NCBI GenBank assembly: GCA_050084985.1
Contig: JBITNC010000001.1
Span: 170,748,001-170,812,000 of the forward strand
Source: Nageia nagi
Lineage: Eukaryota; Pinophyta
Direction: 5' to 3'
Length of the DNA: 64,000 nucleotides
Shown here in pieces: positions 60,235-64,000 of the stretch (the stretch's first letter is position 1; each line of letters starts with the position of its first letter). The position numbers were made by a program, and so were the translations under genes. Under the pieces are notes generated by a model that was given only the letters and a program-made list of their open reading frames with translations, was not told where the DNA came from and ran no database searches.

Positions 60235-63200
60235 ATGGTTGAAACCTTCATACCCAAGCATATACTCAACGGTTCTAACTTTGGCATATGGGAACCTCAT
60301 ATGAAAGCTGAGTTACAAGCAAGGAAGCTGTGGCAGATAATTAATGAAGACTTGGTGGCTCCTACAGATGAGAAGGCTCTTGAAATCTACAACTCAAAGA
60401 ATGAGCTAGCAACTTCAATGATTTATCGTGCAGTTTTAGATGATGTCCTTCTCATGATCTCTTCTTCAACATCAGCAAAGGAAGCTTGGGATAGGATGAA
60501 GAAAATTTACCTTGGGTCAAAATTTTCAAGGAGGTTCACCATTTTACAAAAGTTGTTGCAATATCATCAAGGTGAAGATGAAAGTGCTTCTATTTACTTG
60601 AACAAAATCATTGACCTCAGGACACAACTGGTTGGCTATGGGTGCAACTAGATCAATGATGAGTTCATGGTCTTCATCATTCTTCAAAGCCTTTCTACAA
60701 AGTTTAGTAACTTTGTCATGGTTATGGAAACTAGGCTCGATGATGAAGAAGATGTCATCTCTCTTGATAACCTTTCTAGACTCCTTCTAAAGTATGAGGA
60801 AACTTTGAACAAGAAAATGTTGAACTTTTCTCCAAAGGATAATAGCATTGCTCTAGGAGCAACCAAAACTCCTTTCAAGAAGAAGTTCAAACATTATAAA
60901 TTCAAAGATAACAAATCCTCATCTACCTTCAGGAAGTATGAGAAAAAGGGCAACAATAATGGCAACTTCATGCAAAGGAATGACAAAGCTGGATCAAGTA
61001 ATCCAACACCTTAGGAAAAGTTTGATGGAAATTATAACTTTTGTGGCATCTTTGGGCATAAAGAGTATGATTATCGTAAAAAGAAATTTGCTCAAAAAGG
61101 TAAGGGAAATGCAAATGTGAAAAATTTCTATAATAAAAAGAAGAACAAGCATGCTACTACTGTTGCCTACTACTCAATGACTCAAACTATTTCAAATGAT
61201 TAGATTGTTGATTCAGGATGCACTAATCACATGTGTTATGAAAATGATAAGTTTGAAAACTTTCATAAGTACAAGAAGGATACAGTTGTGATAGGTGATA
61301 ATACAGTCCTTGATGTTCAAGGAATAGGGAGTGTGAAGATTCATGGAAAGGTTCTTGATAATGTCTTTTATGTGCCTAAACTAAAGATGAATCTTATCTC
61401 TGTAATTCATATTACAAGGAAAGGATACTCATTTGAGTTTACCTCACACTCCTGGTGTGTTAAGAAAGGACTTACCACCTTGATGAAAGGATCAGTAAAG
61501 GATGACCTTTATATTGTGGATCAAGTTCCTTCAAAGATGTGTCTTGCTGCAAATGTTTGTTCAAAGGGTAATCTTTGGCATCAACGATTAGGGCACCTTA
61601 ACCACAAGAGTATTCAAGATATGAAAACTCAAGAACTTGTGGAAGGTTTACCTAATATTTCACCCATAATTGGTCTCTGTGAAAGGTGCATTCTAGAAAA
61701 GATGAATAGGCAAAAGTTTGAAAAAGATAAGGCAACTCGGGCTACTCATCCTCTTCAACTTGTGCATTCAGATTTGATGGGTCCATTTCAGACTAAGTCT
61801 CTAGGGGGAGCCTCTTATGTTCTGACCTTCATTGATGAATTCAGTAGGATGACATTTGGTTATCTACTTGAGCATAAGGATCAAAATTTTGATAGGTTTA
61901 AAGACTTTAAGGCTCTTATTGAAAATCAAACTGATTTAAAGATCAACATGCTGAGATCTGATAATGGGGGTGAGTATAATAGCAATGAGTTTAACGACTA
62001 TTGTGTTAAATATGGGATCAAGCAATAATTCATAATCCCTTACACCCCTCAGTAAAATGGAGTTGCTGAAAGGAAGAATCAAACCATTATGGAAATGGCA
62101 AGGTGCATGTTGGGTAACCTTCCTAGTTTCTTATGGGGAGAAGCTATTCACACTGCTATTCACACCCTAAATAGGTGTCCTACTAAAGTAGTTGAAGGTA
62201 AAACTTCGTATGAAGCATGGACAGGAAAGAAAGCTAACATCTCACACTTTAGGGTCTTCGATTATGATGCATTTGCCTTCATTACCTCAGAGAAAAGAAA
62301 GAAGTTGGATCAAAGATAAGAAAAATGCATCTTTGTGGGGTATGATAATCAGCATAGAGGTTACAAGCTCTACTCCTCATCCCATAAAACAGTCTTTATT
62401 TCTAGGGATGTCAAGTTCAATGAACTTCCGAAGGATACGACTTCTCATGTTGAGGTGTCTGATTTAGATGATTCTTCACCTGCACCTAATTGGTTGGATG
62501 ATCATGTAGGGAAGTCACCACAAGAGCAAAATTCTCCAGCTCAGAGAATTACAAGAAGTATAACCTTGAATAAATCTTTATTTACCAAAATTGATAATAC
62601 GAATGAGCCATCAACCTTCAAAGAAGCTTCCAAGCAAGAGTGTTGGATGGAAGCTATGAAATTTGAGTATGAGGGGCTCATGAAAAATGAAACTTGGGAT
62701 TTGGTTCCTTATACTAATGAGAAAAATGTGATTGGAAATAAATGGATATACAAGGTCAAGTACAATTCTGATGGAGAAATTGAAAAATACAAAGCAAGGT
62801 AAGTGGCTAAAGGATTCGCTCAGAAATATGGTATTGATTATGAGGAAACATTTGCTCTTGTGGCCAAGATGCCTACTTTCAGAATAATCCTTGCTCTTTC
62901 TGTAGCTCAAGGATGGAAAGTTTTCCAACTTGATGTCAAGAGTGCATTTCTCAATGGTGACTTGGATGTAGAAATCTACATGAATCAACTAGAAGGATTT
63001 ATTCCAAAAGGTAAAGAGTCTCTTGTGTGCAAGCTAAAGAAGTCTTTGTATGGACTTAAGCAAGCACCTAGAGCATGGTATAAGAAAATTTCAAGATTCT
63101 TTACAGATATTGGTTTTTTCAAATGCTTCTCTGACTCAAATCTCTATGTACTCAATCAAGGAAAAGACATGGTCTTAATTCTCCTTTATGTGGATGATCT

Positions 63201-64000
63201 TCTTATAACTGGCAATAATATTGAAATCATCCAAGAGTGCATATCCAAACTGAAGGCAACATTTGAAATGACTGATCTAGGTCTATTGCATTACTATCTT
63301 GGGATGCAAGTATACCAACATAAAGATTGTACTTATCTTAGTCAATCTAAGTATATATCAGACATCTTGCAAAAGTTTGGAATGGAGGAGTGTAGATATG
63401 CTGTAATACCTATTTCTCCTAGAATCGTTGTATCTTTAAGCTCAGATTCTCAATTGGCTGATGCTATAGCTTATAGACAATTCATTGGTAGTCTTCTGTA
63501 TCTGACTATCTCTCAACCTGATATTGCCTTTACAGTGAATCTGATGGCTCGATTCATGCAAAAACCATATGTTGAACACCTCAATGCTATTAAGCAAATC
63601 TTGAGGTATGTGGCAAGGATAAAGGATCTTGCTCTTAAGTATTCCAAAGTGCCCTTAATTATTCTCTTTGGGTTCTTAGATTCTGATTATGGGGGAGATA
63701 GAGATGATAGAAAATCAACCTCTGCATATGTGTTTAGCATTGGTTCAGGTGCTATCTCTTGGGCTTCCAAGAAGCAACCTATTATGACTCTTTCTACCAT
63801 CGAAGCTGAATATCGAGCCATGTCTGTTGCCACCTAAGAAGCTATTTGGCTGAAGCATCTTCTGAATGAAATTGGGTATAAGCAAAATAGCCCATCTCTT
63901 ATTTCTTCAGACAATCAATCGGCTATCTCTTTAGCTAAGAATCCTGTGTTCCATCAAAGAACCAAACATGTGGAAATCCAAGCCTATTTTATCAGGGAGA
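60235..64000 (+). pseudogene. G gag-pol polyprotein, partial
   Basis: Starts at 60235 (MVETFIPKHIL). The gag N-terminal region is open to 60651, where TAG replaces the Trp of CNWIND, and then continues in the same frame. The zinc knuckle (about 61040-61085) has lost two Cys residues. The protease reads DSGCTNH after another Trp-to-TAG change (61203). GAG-pre-integrase and integrase core are open for 265 codons (61231-62028). The third integrase acidic residue is intact (VAERKN, 62068-62070), unlike F. A TAA ends the stretch after GIKQ (62026-62028). RT has GLKQAPRAWY and YVDD (63187-63198). RNase H runs off the window after SDNQSAIS. Stops are mostly single-base changes with few frameshifts. 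Confidence 0.87.

Larger units (their letters stand above)
56717..64000 (+). mobile_element. Copia element G, cut by window end
   Basis: Plus-strand sister of F: 5' LTR 56717-57207, primer site, 3.0-kb leader, and gag-pol from 60235 to the end of the window inside RNase H. It is inverted relative to F and separated from it by 1.23 kb. The flanking bases on the left are GAGCC; the right end is not in view. Confidence 0.9.

Overview
The window is nuclear DNA from a large, repeat-rich plant genome. Almost everything recognisable is retrotransposon sequence; the only host-derived material is one broken pentatricopeptide-repeat (PPR) gene cluster and one tRNA-Ser-like sequence that now sits inside a transposon leader. 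I see no intact host gene. The decayed PPR-E copies, the AT-rich composition and the many layers of old copia elements suit a gymnosperm or another very large plant genome, but the species is not identified.

The dominant component is one Ty1/copia family, seen as eight copies that I call Z, A, B, C, D, E, F and G. They share LTRs of about 470-560 bp that run TG...CA, a Met-initiator-like primer binding site, a purine tract, one gag-protease-integrase-RT-RNase H reading frame, an unusually long leader (about 1.5-3.4 kb) and a 3' untranslated region carrying short repeated hairpins. Z to F lie on the minus strand and G on the plus strand.

Layout: Z (1-1788, internal part only); A (1789-15014), split by B (4660-13211) nested in its integrase region; an old L1 LINE fragment (about 15185-16600, minus); AT-rich filler; a PPR pseudogene mosaic (17955-19895, minus); an unassigned block that was the landing site of C (21032-30657, TSD GTTAA) and D (30830-39008, TSD AAAAA). 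D carries a solo LTR of an unrelated family (31927-32634, TSD ATGCA). E (39989-45044) is truncated. From 45575 a Ty3/gypsy element runs on the plus strand and is split by F (48181-55484, TSD TATAA) and then by G (56717 to the window end).

All coding regions are interrupted by stops or have lost catalytic residues. F is the youngest copy: its two LTRs differ at about five places in 478 bp. Some nonsense codons recur at the same codon in several copies, which suggests amplification of already defective copies with proteins supplied in trans. The most interesting structure is non-coding: a 3' UTR hairpin array whose stems show compensatory changes, a conserved leader hairpin, CATGCA-rich leader arrays, and a pyrimidine-rich leader block that differs from copy to copy.
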